Shown here one piece after another: positions 39,056-49,708 of a DNA stretch of 64,000 nucleotides (the first letter of the stretch is position 1; every line of letters starts with the position of its first letter). Under the pieces are notes generated by a model. It was not told the DNA's origin, did no database searches, and saw only the letters and a program-made list of their open reading frames with translations. The stretch comes from Dehalococcoidia bacterium (GTDB lineage Bacteria; Chloroflexota; Dehalococcoidia; Tepidiformales; Tepidiformaceae), in NCBI GenBank assembly GCA_022826585.1, contig JAJDUR010000032.1, forward strand, positions 1 through 64,000, written 5' to 3'. Both the position numbers and the translations under genes were made by a program.

Positions 39056-40735
39056 TCAGGGAGTCTCCTCGACCGGCTCGGCCTCCAGCGACTCCAGATA
39101 GAGAACGATGCGGCTCTCAAAGCGCTCGACGCCATCGGTGAGGGTGAGGGTAACGGTGTAGGAGCCGGCCTCGAGGGGCGCCTGCCAGGTCACGAGGCCG
39201 CGCTCGCCCCCCACGAGGTTCCCGGCCGTGACTTCCCACCGGGGCAGGAGCCGGGCCTGGCTGGGCTGCAGCAGGACCGGCTGGCCGGACGCCACGAAGG
39301 GCTCGACCGCGGTCCAGATGTTCCCGAGGAAGACGTCGTCGCTGGAGTCCTCGACGGCGAGGCCGCCGAGGCCGTACACACTCACGAACTGGAGCTTGAA
39401 GCCGGCGCTGAACATGTTCTCGATCCAGATGGTGCGCCCGCCGTTCAGCTTGTAGGTGAAGGCCACGGTCGCGGTCTCGGGCTGCCACTTGATACCGCTC
39501 AACCCTTCGTCCCGGTCGATGTTGACGGCGACGACCTGGATGTCGCCCCCCGCAGCCATGTTCTCGCTGCGGATGGCGAGCTTGCTGGCAACGGTCATAG
39601 CTTCCGTGAGGGTGAGGGCGCGCACGCCATCGGCCGATTTCTCGGAGGCGTAGGGGGTAATCGTGAGAATGACCTTGGCCGGGTCAACCACGGCGGTGAT
39701 GTGATCGAGGATGTCCGGCAGGTGCAGGCGGTAGGTGCTCTGGTCGCGAATGGGGGCAATCTTGATGAGGTCGGCGGACTGGCCGAGGGCGGCCCAGTCG
39801 TAGGCGCCCTCATCGATGCGGTCGATGGCCTTCAGGGGGGCCGGCAGCGTCAGGGTCAGCGTCTTGCCCTGGGCATGCAGCCCTTCCGCCAACTCGGAAA
39901 TGAGCAGGGTGAAGGACGTTCGGTGGTCGGCCCGCAGGTCGAGGTAGGCGATGTCGATGCCCGCGAGGCGGTGGGCGGCCACTCGCTGGAGGATCTGGCG
40001 GACATGGTTAGTACGGTCCGCACCCGTGGAGAGGATGTTGTCGACGTTGGGGACGGAACCGTCGATCTCGGAGGAGGCGGAGATGACGGGGTAGTGCACG
40101 GCGGTCGTGGCGGGGCGGGGGCTTGGCTGGCCCTGGAGCGAGCCATCGGGGGCAGGGGTGAAGTCGAACGTGTGCACCACGGTGGCGAGGAGAGCGGCGG
40201 TCGGGTGGAGGACTTCCCCGGGCCTCAGGTAGGCGACCACCTGGCGCCCTTCGTTGAGCCTGCGGAAGACGGCGAGGTACTGCGGGGGGTCGGAAAAGAG
40301 GCCCGTGGCGTGCTCGCCGGTCTCATCCAGGGTGACGCTGGCGACGGGCTCCCAGAGCTGGCTCTCGGTGCTGTAGCCGTAAATGCTGAGCCCGCGGGAG
40401 TCGGTCGTCGGCGCCTCGAGGGGGACGGTGACCTGCAGATCGGAGCCGTCGGGAAGCGGTTCGGCATCGGGGTTCCGCTCGAACAGCCTGCTGTGCTGTT
40501 CGAAGTCGGCGGGGATGTCGATCGTGGCGAGGATGCTCTCGCAGTAGGCCTCGGTGCAGTCGGGGGAGCCGCGGCCGAAGAAGAACCAGGCAAGGATGCC
40601 GATCGCCAGCACCGTGATCGCGATCACGGCAAGGACGATGTAGCGCATGGGAGAGGCGCCGCCGCGACCACCGGAGAGGGTGGCGCCCTGCACGGCTCCG
40701 CCGGCGTACCCCCGGCGAGGGCCCGGCCGGATCAC
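39056..40735 (-). CDS. Membrane-anchored protein with a degenerate GH18-like domain
   Basis: 559 residues from GTG 40735; ATG 40648 (MRYIVLAVIAI) is an alternative. A Gly/Arg-rich cytosolic tail and one helix (YIVLAVIAITVLAIGILAWFFF) place the rest outside. Residues about 60-220 are beta-rich. About 240-430 look like a GH18-type barrel: HVRQILQRVAAHRLAGIDIAYLDL, GKTLTLTLPAP, YDWAALGQSADLIKI and VILTITPYA. The DxxDxDxE site reads GIDIAYLDL, without the catalytic Glu, so it is probably a carbohydrate-binding rather than hydrolytic domain. A C-terminal Ig-like module ends it. It is next to rsmD, with no promoter gap. Confidence 0.65.
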   Translation of the reverse strand: MIRPGPRRGYAGGAVQGATLSGGRGGASPMRYIVLAVIAITVLAIGILAWFFFGRGSPDCTEAYCESILATIDIPADFEQHSRLFERNPDAEPLPDGSDLQVTVPLEAPTTDSRGLSIYGYSTESQLWEPVASVTLDETGEHATGLFSDPPQYLAVFRRLNEGRQVVAYLRPGEVLHPTAALLATVVHTFDFTPAPDGSLQGQPSPRPATTAVHYPVISASSEIDGSVPNVDNILSTGADRTNHVRQILQRVAAHRLAGIDIAYLDLRADHRTSFTLLISELAEGLHAQGKTLTLTLPAPLKAIDRIDEGAYDWAALGQSADLIKIAPIRDQSTYRLHLPDILDHITAVVDPAKVILTITPYASEKSADGVRALTLTEAMTVASKLAIRSENMAAGGDIQVVAVNIDRDEGLSGIKWQPETATVAFTYKLNGGRTIWIENMFSAGFKLQFVSVYGLGGLAVEDSSDDVFLGNIWTAVEPFVASGQPVLLQPSQARLLPRWEVTAGNLVGGERGLVTWQAPLEAGSYTVTLTLTDGVERFESRIVLYLESLEAEPVEETP

Positions 40736-40869
40736 GACCGCACCGCGGGACGGCGTGGCCTGCAGCCCGCTCCGGGGGTGGCCATCGGGACGAACGACGC
40801 ACGCATCGAGAGGGATTATCCCCTACGCGCGGCCAATATCCAGAACGGGAGGCGCAACCGTCGGTGCGG

Positions 40870-40875
40870 TATACT
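40870..40875 (+). promoter_or_regulatory. -10 box (TATACT) for greA
   Basis: TATACT 59 nt before the greA ATG. No good -35 is present at 16-18 nt. The leader contains a stem-loop described separately. Confidence 0.45.
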
Positions 40876-40885
40876 GCTGTCTCCG

Positions 40886-40912
40886 CGAGCGGCCTCCCTG
40901 TGAGGCGGCTCG
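40886..40912 (+). other. Stem-loop in the greA leader
   Basis: CGAGC and GCCTC pair with GAGGC and GCTCG: ten base pairs with one G-G mismatch and a 5-nt loop. It begins about 10 nt after the predicted transcription start, a position suited to pausing or early termination; GreA itself acts on paused polymerase. Confidence 0.4.
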
Positions 40913-40934
40913 TGTGCGTAAGGGCGACGAATTC

Positions 40935-41402
40935 ATGCCACAAGAACCCGTGCCGATGACGAAGGAAGGCGTCGCCAAGCTCCAGGAGGAGCTTGACAGC
41001 CTGAAGGCGGATCGCAAAGTCGTTGCGGACCACATCCACAAGGCGCGCGAGCTGGGCACGAGCCAGAACGACGCCGAATACGACAACGCGAAGCAGGAGC
41101 AGAGCCTGCTCGAGGGGAAGATCCTGAACGTCGAGGATCTCCTGCGGCGCGCGGTCATCATCGACGAGGAGGGGGCGCACCACGCCTCGCGCGTGGTCGT
41201 GGGCAGCGGCGTAAAGGTGCGGCAGGGGCGCAAGACCCTGCACTACCAGATCGTCGGCCCGCCGGAGGCGAACGCCTCCCAGGGACGCATCTCGAACGAG
41301 TCGCCCATCGGAGCGGCCCTGCTGGGCCGGTCGAAGGGCGAGGAGGTCGAGATCACAGTCCCCAGTGGCACCATCAAGCTGAAGGTGCTCGATATCGACT
41401 AA
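40935..41402 (+). CDS. greA: Transcription elongation factor GreA
   Basis: 155 residues. The N-terminal coiled coil MTKEGVAKLQEELDSLKADRKVV and tip DAEYDNAKQEQSLLEGKI insert into the RNA polymerase secondary channel and stimulate cleavage of backtracked RNA. The acidic tip residues D and E (NDAEYD) are present. The C-terminal FKBP-like domain contains ISNESPIGAALLGRSKGEEVEI. A dedicated promoter and leader hairpin precede it; lysS follows 80 nt downstream. Confidence 0.96.
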   Translation: MPQEPVPMTKEGVAKLQEELDSLKADRKVVADHIHKARELGTSQNDAEYDNAKQEQSLLEGKILNVEDLLRRAVIIDEEGAHHASRVVVGSGVKVRQGRKTLHYQIVGPPEANASQGRISNESPIGAALLGRSKGEEVEITVPSGTIKLKVLDID

Positions 41403-41482
41403 CCGGCGGCGCCACGGTCACAGCCGGTGAGGGTCGCCAACGCGCGGCCCTCTTTGCTGCGAGAATCAGGACGAAGGTCAGG

Positions 41483-43017
<1,535 letters not shown>

Positions 43018-43021
<4 letters not shown>

Positions 43022-43527
43022 CGGAACCGTTCGAGCGCCACGCGACCAGCACGGGCTACGTGGTGTCGGGCGAGCGCACGCTGCTTCTCTGGCACGGCAA
43101 GCTCGCCATGTGGCTCCCGCCCGGTGGACACATCGAGCCGAACGAGGATCCGGTGCAGGCGGCCCTGCGCGAGGCCTGGGAGGAGTCGGGACTGGAGGTC
43201 GAGGTGATCCCGCCGCCGGACCTGCTGGCGGTCGACGAGCCCGAGGTGTTGCCACCCCCGGCCGTCATCCTCATCGAGGACATCGAGCGGGAGGACCAGC
43301 CCTTCCACCAGCACATCGACCACGTCTACTTCACGCGCGCGAGGGAGCAGGTGGACTTCGAGGCGCCCATCCCGCACGGGCCGTGCCGCTGGGTGGACCG
43401 GGAGACGCTGGCGGCCGCGTTTTCGCTCCCGGCACCCGATGGTAGGCTCGTGCCCGTGGCCGAAGACGTGAGACTGCTCGGGGTGCGGGCGCTGGACGCG
43501 GCGGCGGAGGCGGAGCGGCAATGCTGA
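43018..43527 (+). CDS. Nudix hydrolase
   Basis: 169 residues from GTG 43018, overlapping the lysS TGA. The Nudix box GGHIEPNEDPVQAALREAWEESGL fits GX5EX7REUXEEXGU. The remaining chain has typical flanking strands (HQHIDHVYFTRAR). Substrates of Nudix proteins are nucleoside diphosphate derivatives; which one here is open. Its ATG-side and end overlap both neighbouring synthetase genes, suggesting a role in clearing side products such as diadenosine polyphosphates, though this is inference. Confidence 0.9.
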
Positions 43528-44801
43528 GCGCGCAGTTCATCCGCGAGAACGTCGATCGCGTCAGGAGCGACATCGCCGCGCGTGGCGCGGATGCGCCCAT
43601 CGACGCGATCCTCGAGCTCGACGAGCAGCGGCGCGCCCTGATCGGCGAAGTCGAGGGACTGCGGGCGGAACGGAACACCGCCAGCAAGGCGATCGGGCAG
43701 ACGCAGGACGCGGAGGAGCGCACGCAGCGCATCGAGGCGGCGCGCGCGATCGGGGAGCGGCTCGACGGGCTGGAGGACCAGCTGCGCGAGACCGAGGCTT
43801 CGCTGCAGGCCGCGCTCTACGAGGTCCCCAACATCCTCGACCCCGAGACCCCGCCGGGGGCCGACGACAGCGAGAACGTGACCGTCAGGGTGGTGGGGGA
43901 CGAGAGGGTGTTCGACTTCGAACCGAGGCCCCACTGGGAGGTGGGGGAAACGCTCTCGGGCATCGACCTGGAACGCGGGGCGAAGATGTCGGGGTCCCGC
44001 TTCTTCGTGCTGCGAGGGGGTATCGCGAGGCTCCACCGGGCGATGATCCAGTGGATGATCGACTTCCACGTCGCGGATGGTTATGTCGAACACTATCTTC
44101 CGTTCATGCTCACGGAGGAGTCGTTCTTCGCGTCCGGCCACCTGCCCGACTTCCGTGAGAACCTGTACCAGGACGCCGAGCAGGACTACCTCTTCATCCC
44201 AACGGCGGAGGCGCCGTTCGCCAACCTGTACCGCGACGAGATCCTGCCGGCGGGTTCGCTCCCCCAGCGGCTGGTGGCCCACACCCCCTGCTTCCGGCGC
44301 GAAAAGATGAGCGCGGGTCGGGACACGCGCGGACTGAAGCGCCTGCACCAGTTCGAGAAGGTCGAGATGTTCGTCTTCTGCGAGCCGGAGGAGAGCGAGC
44401 GCGAGCTGCAGGCCATGGTCGAGCGGGCCTGCGCGCTCGCGGAGGCCCTGGAGATTCGCTACCGGGTGCTTCAGCTCTGCGCGGGAGACATCGGTTTCAA
44501 GGCCTCGAAGGCGTTCGACGTCGAGCTCTGGTCGCCGGGCGTCGAGGAGTGGCTCGAGGTGAGCTCCGTGTCGGACACGCTCGACTTCCAGGCGCGGCGG
44601 GCGAACGTTCGCTACCGCCCGGAAGCGGACGCGCGGCCCCGGTTCCCGCACCTGCTCAACGGCTCGGGACTGGGCGCGCCACGCGCGCTCATCTCGATCA
44701 TCGAGAACTACCAGCAGGCGGACGGCTCGGTGGCCGTGCCGGGCGTGCTCCAGCCCTACATGGGGGGAGCGACGGTGGTCGAGCCGGAGGCTTCCGGCTA
44801 G
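43521..44801 (+). CDS. serS: Seryl-tRNA synthetase
   Basis: 426 residues. The N-terminal antiparallel coiled coil ([26 protein letters not shown]) is the tRNA-Ser-binding arm. Class II motifs follow: [41 protein letters not shown] and [20 protein letters not shown]. The first serine-binding motif has TAEAPF where most have TAEVPL, a mild change. It overlaps the Nudix gene by 7 nt, and its TAG shares CTAG with the convergent clpP stop. Confidence 0.96.
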   Translation: MLSAQFIRENVDRVRSDIAARGADAPIDAILELDEQRRALIGEVEGLRAERNTASKAIGQTQDAEERTQRIEAARAIGERLDGLEDQLRETEASLQAALYEVPNILDPETPPGADDSENVTVRVVGDERVFDFEPRPHWEVGETLSGIDLERGAKMSGSRFFVLRGGIARLHRAMIQWMIDFHVADGYVEHYLPFMLTEESFFASGHLPDFRENLYQDAEQDYLFIPTAEAPFANLYRDEILPAGSLPQRLVAHTPCFRREKMSAGRDTRGLKRLHQFEKVEMFVFCEPEESERELQAMVERACALAEALEIRYRVLQLCAGDIGFKASKAFDVELWSPGVEEWLEVSSVSDTLDFQARRANVRYRPEADARPRFPHLLNGSGLGAPRALISIIENYQQADGSVAVPGVLQPYMGGATVVEPEASG

Positions 44802-45439
44802 CTGCTGGCCGAGTCGGAGGTGGCGCCGTTGGCGCCGGCCACGGGGCCCTCGAGCACGTCGTCGATGAGGCCGTATTCCTTGGCCGCCTGCGCATCGAGC
44901 CAGAAGTCACGGTCGGTGTCGCGCTCGATGCGCTCCATGGGCTGACCCGTCTGCTCGTGGATGATGTTGCGCAGGATGGCCTGGAGGCGAAGCGTCTCCC
45001 TGGCCTGGATCTCGATGTCGGAGGCCTGGCCCTCGGCGCCGCCCATCACCTGGTGGAGGTGGACGGTGGCGTTGGGCAGGGCGGTGCGCTTGCCCTTCGT
45101 GCCGCCGGTCAGGAGCACGGTGCCCATGCTCGCCGCCAGCCCGATGCAGACGGTGGCAACGTCGGGGCGGATGAGCTGCATGGTGTCGTAGATGGCGAGG
45201 CCGGCGGTGACGCTGCCGCCGGGGCTGTTTACGTAGAGGGTCACGTCCTTCTCGTCGTCCTCGCGATCGAGGTAGAGGAGTTGGGCGATGATGATGTTCG
45301 CGACCATCGCGTCGATTGGCGTGCCGAGGAAGACGATGCGCTCCTTGAGCAGAAGCGAGTAGATGTCGTAGGCGCGCTCGCGGCGTCCGTCGGACTCGAT
45401 GACGAGGGGCATAATGTCGCGGATGGGATCAGGGCTCAC
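44798..45439 (-). CDS. clpP: ATP-dependent Clp protease proteolytic subunit
   Basis: 213 residues from GTG 45439, with GGGAG 7 nt before it; ATG 45412 (MPLVIES) is possible but lacks a site. ClpP pattern: [34 protein letters not shown], catalytic Ser104 in [11 protein letters not shown], His129 in VHLHQVMGG and Asp in [10 protein letters not shown]. It forms a double-heptamer chamber that degrades proteins unfolded by ClpX or ClpA/C. No clpX adjoins it in this window. Confidence 0.97.
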   Translation of the reverse strand: MSPDPIRDIMPLVIESDGRRERAYDIYSLLLKERIVFLGTPIDAMVANIIIAQLLYLDREDDEKDVTLYVNSPGGSVTAGLAIYDTMQLIRPDVATVCIGLAASMGTVLLTGGTKGKRTALPNATVHLHQVMGGAEGQASDIEIQARETLRLQAILRNIIHEQTGQPMERIERDTDRDFWLDAQAAKEYGLIDDVLEGPVAGANGATSDSASS

Positions 45440-45528
45440 GTGGGCACTCCCGGCGGTAGTCCTTCCAGTTTGCTGGGCGCGATCCGTGCGGACAAACGCG
45501 GGGTCGTGCCGGGGACGGCCGGGCAAGC

Positions 45529-45534
45529 TAGACT
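45529..45534 (+). promoter_or_regulatory. -10 box (TAGACT) for the small zinc-ribbon gene, leaderless type
   Basis: TAGACT, then 6 nt (tgcgcc), then ATG 45541. No Shine-Dalgarno. Confidence 0.5.
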
Positions 45535-45540
45535 TGCGCC

Positions 45541-45714
45541 ATGAAGATCTGCCCCACGTGCGGACACGAGAACCTGAACGTGTACGCCTACTGCCAGGCA
45601 TGTGGCAGCGGTTTCGCCGAGCTCGAGGATTCCGGGAGCGCCGACAAGGGCCCGAATCCACGGGTGCAGGCGTTCCTGAACTGGCTCCGCGGGCGGCGTC
45701 CTACGGCCGCCTAG
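45541..45714 (+). CDS. Small zinc-ribbon protein (57 residues)
   Basis: Not in the ORF track. It begins [22 protein letters not shown], a clean CxxC-x12-CxxC zinc ribbon, then an acidic linker and a basic end [13 protein letters not shown]. The zinc ribbon, leaderless promoter and GC-rich third positions make it a real gene. Such mini-proteins may bind nucleic acid or partners through the ribbon. Divergent from clpP. Confidence 0.75.
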   Translation: MKICPTCGHENLNVYAYCQACGSGFAELEDSGSADKGPNPRVQAFLNWLRGRRPTAA

Positions 45715-45779
45715 GCAGCGTTCCTTTCGTCCCCCGGCGCCCCGCGAAACCGCCTTCTGGCGGCTCCCAATCACGGGCG

Positions 45780-45785
45780 TAAGAT
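45780..45785 (+). promoter_or_regulatory. -10 box (TAAGAT) for the aldolase gene
   Basis: TAAGAT 36 nt before ATG 45822, with a leader carrying AGGGGGA. This gene therefore looks leadered, unlike its neighbour. Confidence 0.4.
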
Positions 45786-45821
45786 TGCGCCCATCGAAGC
45801 CACCGAGGGCAGGGGGAAGAC

Positions 45822-46850
45822 ATGGACGAAGGCACACTTCGGCAGACCGTGGCGGACCTGGTCGCACCGAGCAGGGGCATCCTCGCCGCCGATGAGAGCA
45901 CGCGCACGATCAAGCGTCGGTTCGACTCCATCGGCGTGGAATCGACCGAGGAAAACCGGCGCGCCTACCGGTCGCTGCTGCTGACCACCCCCGGCGTGGG
46001 CGAGTACATCTGCGGCGTGATCCTGTTCGAGGAGACGCTGGGGCAGACGGACCGGGAGGGCACGCCCCTTCCCGAGGTGGCGGCCGCCGCCGGCGTCGTC
46101 CCCGGCATCAAGGTCGACAAGGGCACGGTTCCCCTGGCGGGCGCCCCGGGCGACGTCGTCACCGAGGGGCTGGACGGCCTGGCGGGACGGCTCGAGGGCT
46201 ACAAGGAGCAGGGCGCGCGCTTCGCCAAGTGGCGCGAGGTCTACAACATCACGGACGAGCTTCCGAGCGCGCTCGCCGTTTCCGCCAACGCGGAGGTGCT
46301 GGCCCGCTACGCGCGCATCTGCCAGGAGGCGGACGTGGTGCCGATCGTCGAGCCCGAAGTGCTCATGGACGGCGGCCACACGATCGAGCGCTGCGCGGAG
46401 GTGACGGAGGCGGTGCTGCACGCGGTCTTCGCTGCGCTGGACCGTCACGGCGTGCTGCTCGAAGGGATCGTGCTGAAGCCGAACATGGTGCTGCCCGGCA
46501 GCGAGAGCGGCCGCAAGGCCTCCCCGGAGGAGGTCGCCGACGCGACGGTGACGGTGTTCCGGCGGGCGGTGCCGGCAGCGGTTCCGACGATCAACTTCCT
46601 GTCCGGCGGACAGTCGGCGGTGGAGTCGACGGAGAACCTGAACGCCATCAACACAGCGGCAGGCGAGAAGCCCTGGGCGCTGAGCTTCTCCTACGGGCGC
46701 GGCCTGCAGGCGCCGGCGCTGGCCGCCTGGGGCGGCAAGGTCGAGAACGAGGGCGCCGCGCAGGCGGCCTTCCACGAGCGGGCGAGGCTGAACGGCCTCG
46801 CGCGCGACGGCCGCTACGAGGGCGAGCCGGAGGCCTCGGCGGCGGGCTAG
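45822..46850 (+). CDS. Class I fructose-bisphosphate aldolase
   Basis: 342 residues of the eukaryote-type class I family. N-terminal APSRGILAADESTRTIKRRFDSIGV, core VPGIKVDKGTVPL, VPIVEPEVLMDGGHTIERC, Schiff-base lysine in GIVLKPNMVLPG, then VPTINFLSGGQSAVESTENLNAIN and WALSFSYGRGLQAPAL. It splits or forms fructose-1,6-bisphosphate from two triose phosphates without a metal ion. This type is uncommon in bacteria. The last residues lack the C-terminal tyrosine of animal aldolases. Confidence 0.95.
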   Translation: MDEGTLRQTVADLVAPSRGILAADESTRTIKRRFDSIGVESTEENRRAYRSLLLTTPGVGEYICGVILFEETLGQTDREGTPLPEVAAAAGVVPGIKVDKGTVPLAGAPGDVVTEGLDGLAGRLEGYKEQGARFAKWREVYNITDELPSALAVSANAEVLARYARICQEADVVPIVEPEVLMDGGHTIERCAEVTEAVLHAVFAALDRHGVLLEGIVLKPNMVLPGSESGRKASPEEVADATVTVFRRAVPAAVPTINFLSGGQSAVESTENLNAINTAAGEKPWALSFSYGRGLQAPALAAWGGKVENEGAAQAAFHERARLNGLARDGRYEGEPEASAAG

Positions 46851-46860
46851 CGCCGCCGCC

Positions 46861-46866
46861 TATAAT
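46861..46866 (+). promoter_or_regulatory. Consensus -10 (TATAAT) for the 561-residue protein gene
   Basis: A perfect TATAAT 35 nt before ATG 46902, with GGAGG 6 nt before the start. No -35 was recognised. Confidence 0.5.
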
Positions 46867-46901
46867 CGGGCCAGTCGCAGGGAGCAGGACGGAGGCTCGC
46901 G

Positions 46902-48587
46902 ATGACCGCCACGGCAACGCGCGACAGGGAAGCCGACCGGCTCTTCGCCCAGCTGAGCGAAAACATCCTCGGGCGCGACCAGCACGCCACCCGCCAGACC
47001 CTGCTGGACCTGCTTGCCGCCGATCGCGACCCGGTCGAGATCCTGAGCGAGACCGTCCGCACACACGGCCCGTACACGAACGTGCCCTATCACCAGCGGG
47101 TGGACGGCGGGGTCATGCGGTTCGTGAACAACGACCACTGCATGCTGAGCTCGCGCACGAGCCTGACGCTTCCCCGCTACCTGCCGCCGGAGCTGAAGCA
47201 CCTGCCCATCGCGCAGACGCTGTGGTACGTGCCCACCGGGCTCGACCCGTGGAACCAGCTCATCGGGCGGATGCCGGGGCACTACGGACGGCGCACCTAC
47301 AAGCCCGTGCCGGGCGTGGAGCCGCCGCCACCCGAGCGGCACTGGGAGGACCAGGAACCGCTGCACATCGAGGGCACGTTCGAGGAGCGGCTGAACGAGT
47401 GGCTCACGCTGGTGGAGCGGGGCGAGGTGGTGCGCGCCTACCGCGTGTTCCTGGGGCTGTTCGAGGAGACGGAGCGTCGCAAGGAGCTGCTTGCGCAGCT
47501 CGTGTTCGCGGGACTCATCGACGTGCAGGGACGGCTGCTCTACAACCGCTCCTACACGACCGGACACAAGGCCTACCGCGCCCGCGCCACGATCGAGCTG
47601 GGACAGGCGATCGGGTGGGAGAACGCACACCATGTGCTCTACGCGGGCGTGCTCGACGTGGCCGTCGGGCCTCGCTGGCACTCCGAGTACGAGATGGCCT
47701 GCCAGGTCGAGCTCTACCGGCTGCGGGAGGAGCTGCCGGGCTCCTCGATCGACCCGACACCGGGGGCGAACCGCGACACCGAGCTCTTTGCGAACGAGCA
47801 GCCGCTCTCGGAACCGGAGGCGGAGGGGCTGATCCGCGCCCTCACGACCATGCCGGAGCCCGACTACATCGAGCACCTCGTCGCGCTGTTACTGGCGGGG
47901 CGGAGTCCGCGGCACCTGATCGACACGATCCAGGTGGCGGCTGCGAACGTGCTCCTCGAGACGGTGGTGGCGGACGAGTACTCGATGCCTCAGCACGCGT
48001 ACGAGTACACGAACACGGTGCGCTGGTTCTACGACACCTTCGAGCACCCGCACCGCACCAAGCTGCTGTTCGTGGCGGGCTCGTTCGTGAACCAGGCGGC
48101 GCGCTGGATCGCGAACCTGAAGGGTCACGGGCGGCCGCTCGTGTCGCCTCCGAAGGGGTCCGAGTCGCTCTCGGGCGACCAGCTGCTGGCGCGGCTGGAC
48201 GGCGCCCTGATGGCGCTGAACAAAGAGGAAAGCGTGGTCTGGACGCAGGCGTACCTCGATGCCGGCTTCGGGCGCTCGCCCCTGGTGCAGACGCTCACGA
48301 CGGCGGCGGTGAAGCACGGGAACGACCCGCACAACCAGGAGATAGGGCTCTGCCTCGCGGAGGACTACGGCCATTCGACTTCGACGAGGCGGGACACGCT
48401 CCTGCTGGCGAGCGCCTGGCACACGGCGGGGCACCGCAAGTACGGCGACTCGCTGGAGTCGTACCGGCGCTTCGCGGAGGCGGTGGGGGTGAGCGCGAGC
48501 GGCGAGGGCCGCGGCGAAGGCGAGCCCGAGGAGGCCGTGCTCGACCAGATCGAGGAGGTACCGGAGGCCACCTCGCCCGGGCAGTAA
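46902..48587 (+). CDS. Unrecognised 561-residue cytosolic protein
   Basis: I do not recognise a family. It has no signal peptide or membrane segment and is rich in aromatic and His residues, which hints at an enzyme. Histidine-bearing blocks: VPYHQRVDGGVMRFVNNDHC (about 62), GHYGRRTYKP, GWENAHHVLYAGVLDVAVGPRW (about 240), DEYSMPQHAYEYTNTVRWFYDTFEHPHRT (about 355) and DPHNQEIGLCLAEDYGHSTS. The spacing of AHH, QHAYEY and EHPHR could form a metal site inside a helical bundle. The C-terminus (about 525-561) is acidic and disordered. It has its own strong -10 and a GGAGG site. A questin-oxidase-like fold is a weak alternative. Confidence 0.7.
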   Translation: MTATATRDREADRLFAQLSENILGRDQHATRQTLLDLLAADRDPVEILSETVRTHGPYTNVPYHQRVDGGVMRFVNNDHCMLSSRTSLTLPRYLPPELKHLPIAQTLWYVPTGLDPWNQLIGRMPGHYGRRTYKPVPGVEPPPPERHWEDQEPLHIEGTFEERLNEWLTLVERGEVVRAYRVFLGLFEETERRKELLAQLVFAGLIDVQGRLLYNRSYTTGHKAYRARATIELGQAIGWENAHHVLYAGVLDVAVGPRWHSEYEMACQVELYRLREELPGSSIDPTPGANRDTELFANEQPLSEPEAEGLIRALTTMPEPDYIEHLVALLLAGRSPRHLIDTIQVAAANVLLETVVADEYSMPQHAYEYTNTVRWFYDTFEHPHRTKLLFVAGSFVNQAARWIANLKGHGRPLVSPPKGSESLSGDQLLARLDGALMALNKEESVVWTQAYLDAGFGRSPLVQTLTTAAVKHGNDPHNQEIGLCLAEDYGHSTSTRRDTLLLASAWHTAGHRKYGDSLESYRRFAEAVGVSASGEGRGEGEPEEAVLDQIEEVPEATSPGQ

Positions 48588-48682
48588 CGGCCGCGGTCTA
48601 CACAGCGCTGGCACGAACGTTCAAAATAGGCTCGCTTGTCGCGGGGAAGCACTGAGGCACTCCGCGACCGTGGAGGGAGTGC

Positions 48683-49708
48683 GTGCCGCTCGGGCGCCTG
48701 GCCAAGCCGCTGCGACTCGCCGTTGGCGTCGCCATCAGCCTTTTCCTGGTGTGGCTGCTGGTGCGGGACGTGGACCTGGGGGAGGTAGGGCGGACGCTGC
48801 AGAGGGCGGACCTGCGCTTCCTCGTGCCCATCGCGCTCGTGTTCTTCGCGCGGTACTGGCTGCGCGCCATCCGCTGGAGAATCCTGGTGGAGCACCTGAA
48901 GGACGTGACGACGCGGCGGGCGTTCCCCCGCGTGATCCTCGGGCAGGCGGCAAACATGGCGTTGCCGTTCGGGCTGGGCTACGTGCTCATGATCCAGGTG
49001 ACGGCGCGGAAGTTCGGCATCGGGCGGCTGGAACTGCTCGGGGCGGAAGCGCTCGAGCGGATCATGGACGGCTTCGTGTTCGCCCTCCTCATGGCCCTGG
49101 CCATCGCGACGCTCACCATCGGCGACGGCTTCACGGGGCTGGGCGCCTTCATGCTGTTCGGCACGCCCGCGGGACTGGCGCTGGCGTGGTTCCTGACGCG
49201 GGACCGTGGCGAACCGCCCTCGGCCATCGGCTGGCGCGGCCTGCTCGCGAATCCGCGGATCTCGCCGTTCCTGCAGGGCCTGCGTTCGGTGCAGAGCAGG
49301 CGCCAGACGGGGAACGTGCTCGCACTCTCGGCGGCGATCTGGATGAGCGAAGCGCTGCTCTACTGGGCGGTCGCGGCCTCGCTGGGGATTAGCCTCAACT
49401 TCCTCGTCCACATCTTCGTGGTGGCGGCGGCGAACATCGGCGCGGGCATACCCCTGGCGCAGGCCAGCGTCGGGCTCGCGTTCGTCGCAAAGGAGGCGCT
49501 GGTGGCGGTTGGGGAGACCCAGGCGGCCGCGCTCTCTTATGCGGTCGGGGTGGAGGCGATCATCATCCTGCCCGCGATCCTGCTGGCGCCGCTGGCCGCC
49601 TGGGACATGCGGCTGGGCTGGCGGGACGCCATCCCGAAGTTCGGGGGGAGGCCGCCCCAGCCCGCGGTGGCTACGAACAGGGTGCGCCGCGCCCTGGAGG
49701 GCCAGTGA
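48683..49708 (+). CDS. LPG-synthase-type transmembrane protein (UPF0104 family)
   Basis: 341 residues from GTG 48683, with GGAGGG before it. Seven to eight hydrophobic segments (LAVGVAISLFLVWLLV; FLVPIALVFFARYWLRAI; ALLMALAIATLTIG; SYAVGVEAIIILPAILLAPLAAW). ALERIMDG and AAANIGAGIPLAQASVGLAFVAKEA match the AglD/UPF0104/MprF-N family. It may flip or transfer lipids or glycosyl units; the MprF synthase domain is absent. It overlaps the next gene (GTGA). Confidence 0.8.
   Translation: MPLGRLAKPLRLAVGVAISLFLVWLLVRDVDLGEVGRTLQRADLRFLVPIALVFFARYWLRAIRWRILVEHLKDVTTRRAFPRVILGQAANMALPFGLGYVLMIQVTARKFGIGRLELLGAEALERIMDGFVFALLMALAIATLTIGDGFTGLGAFMLFGTPAGLALAWFLTRDRGEPPSAIGWRGLLANPRISPFLQGLRSVQSRRQTGNVLALSAAIWMSEALLYWAVAASLGISLNFLVHIFVVAAANIGAGIPLAQASVGLAFVAKEALVAVGETQAAALSYAVGVEAIIILPAILLAPLAAWDMRLGWRDAIPKFGGRPPQPAVATNRVRRALEGQ

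Noticed and set aside
46229-48655. 808-residue plus-strand ORF overlapping the aldolase and the 561-residue protein
   Set aside because: Arg/Gly/Ala-rich shadow frame; the frames at 45822 and 46902 carry real motifs and start signals.
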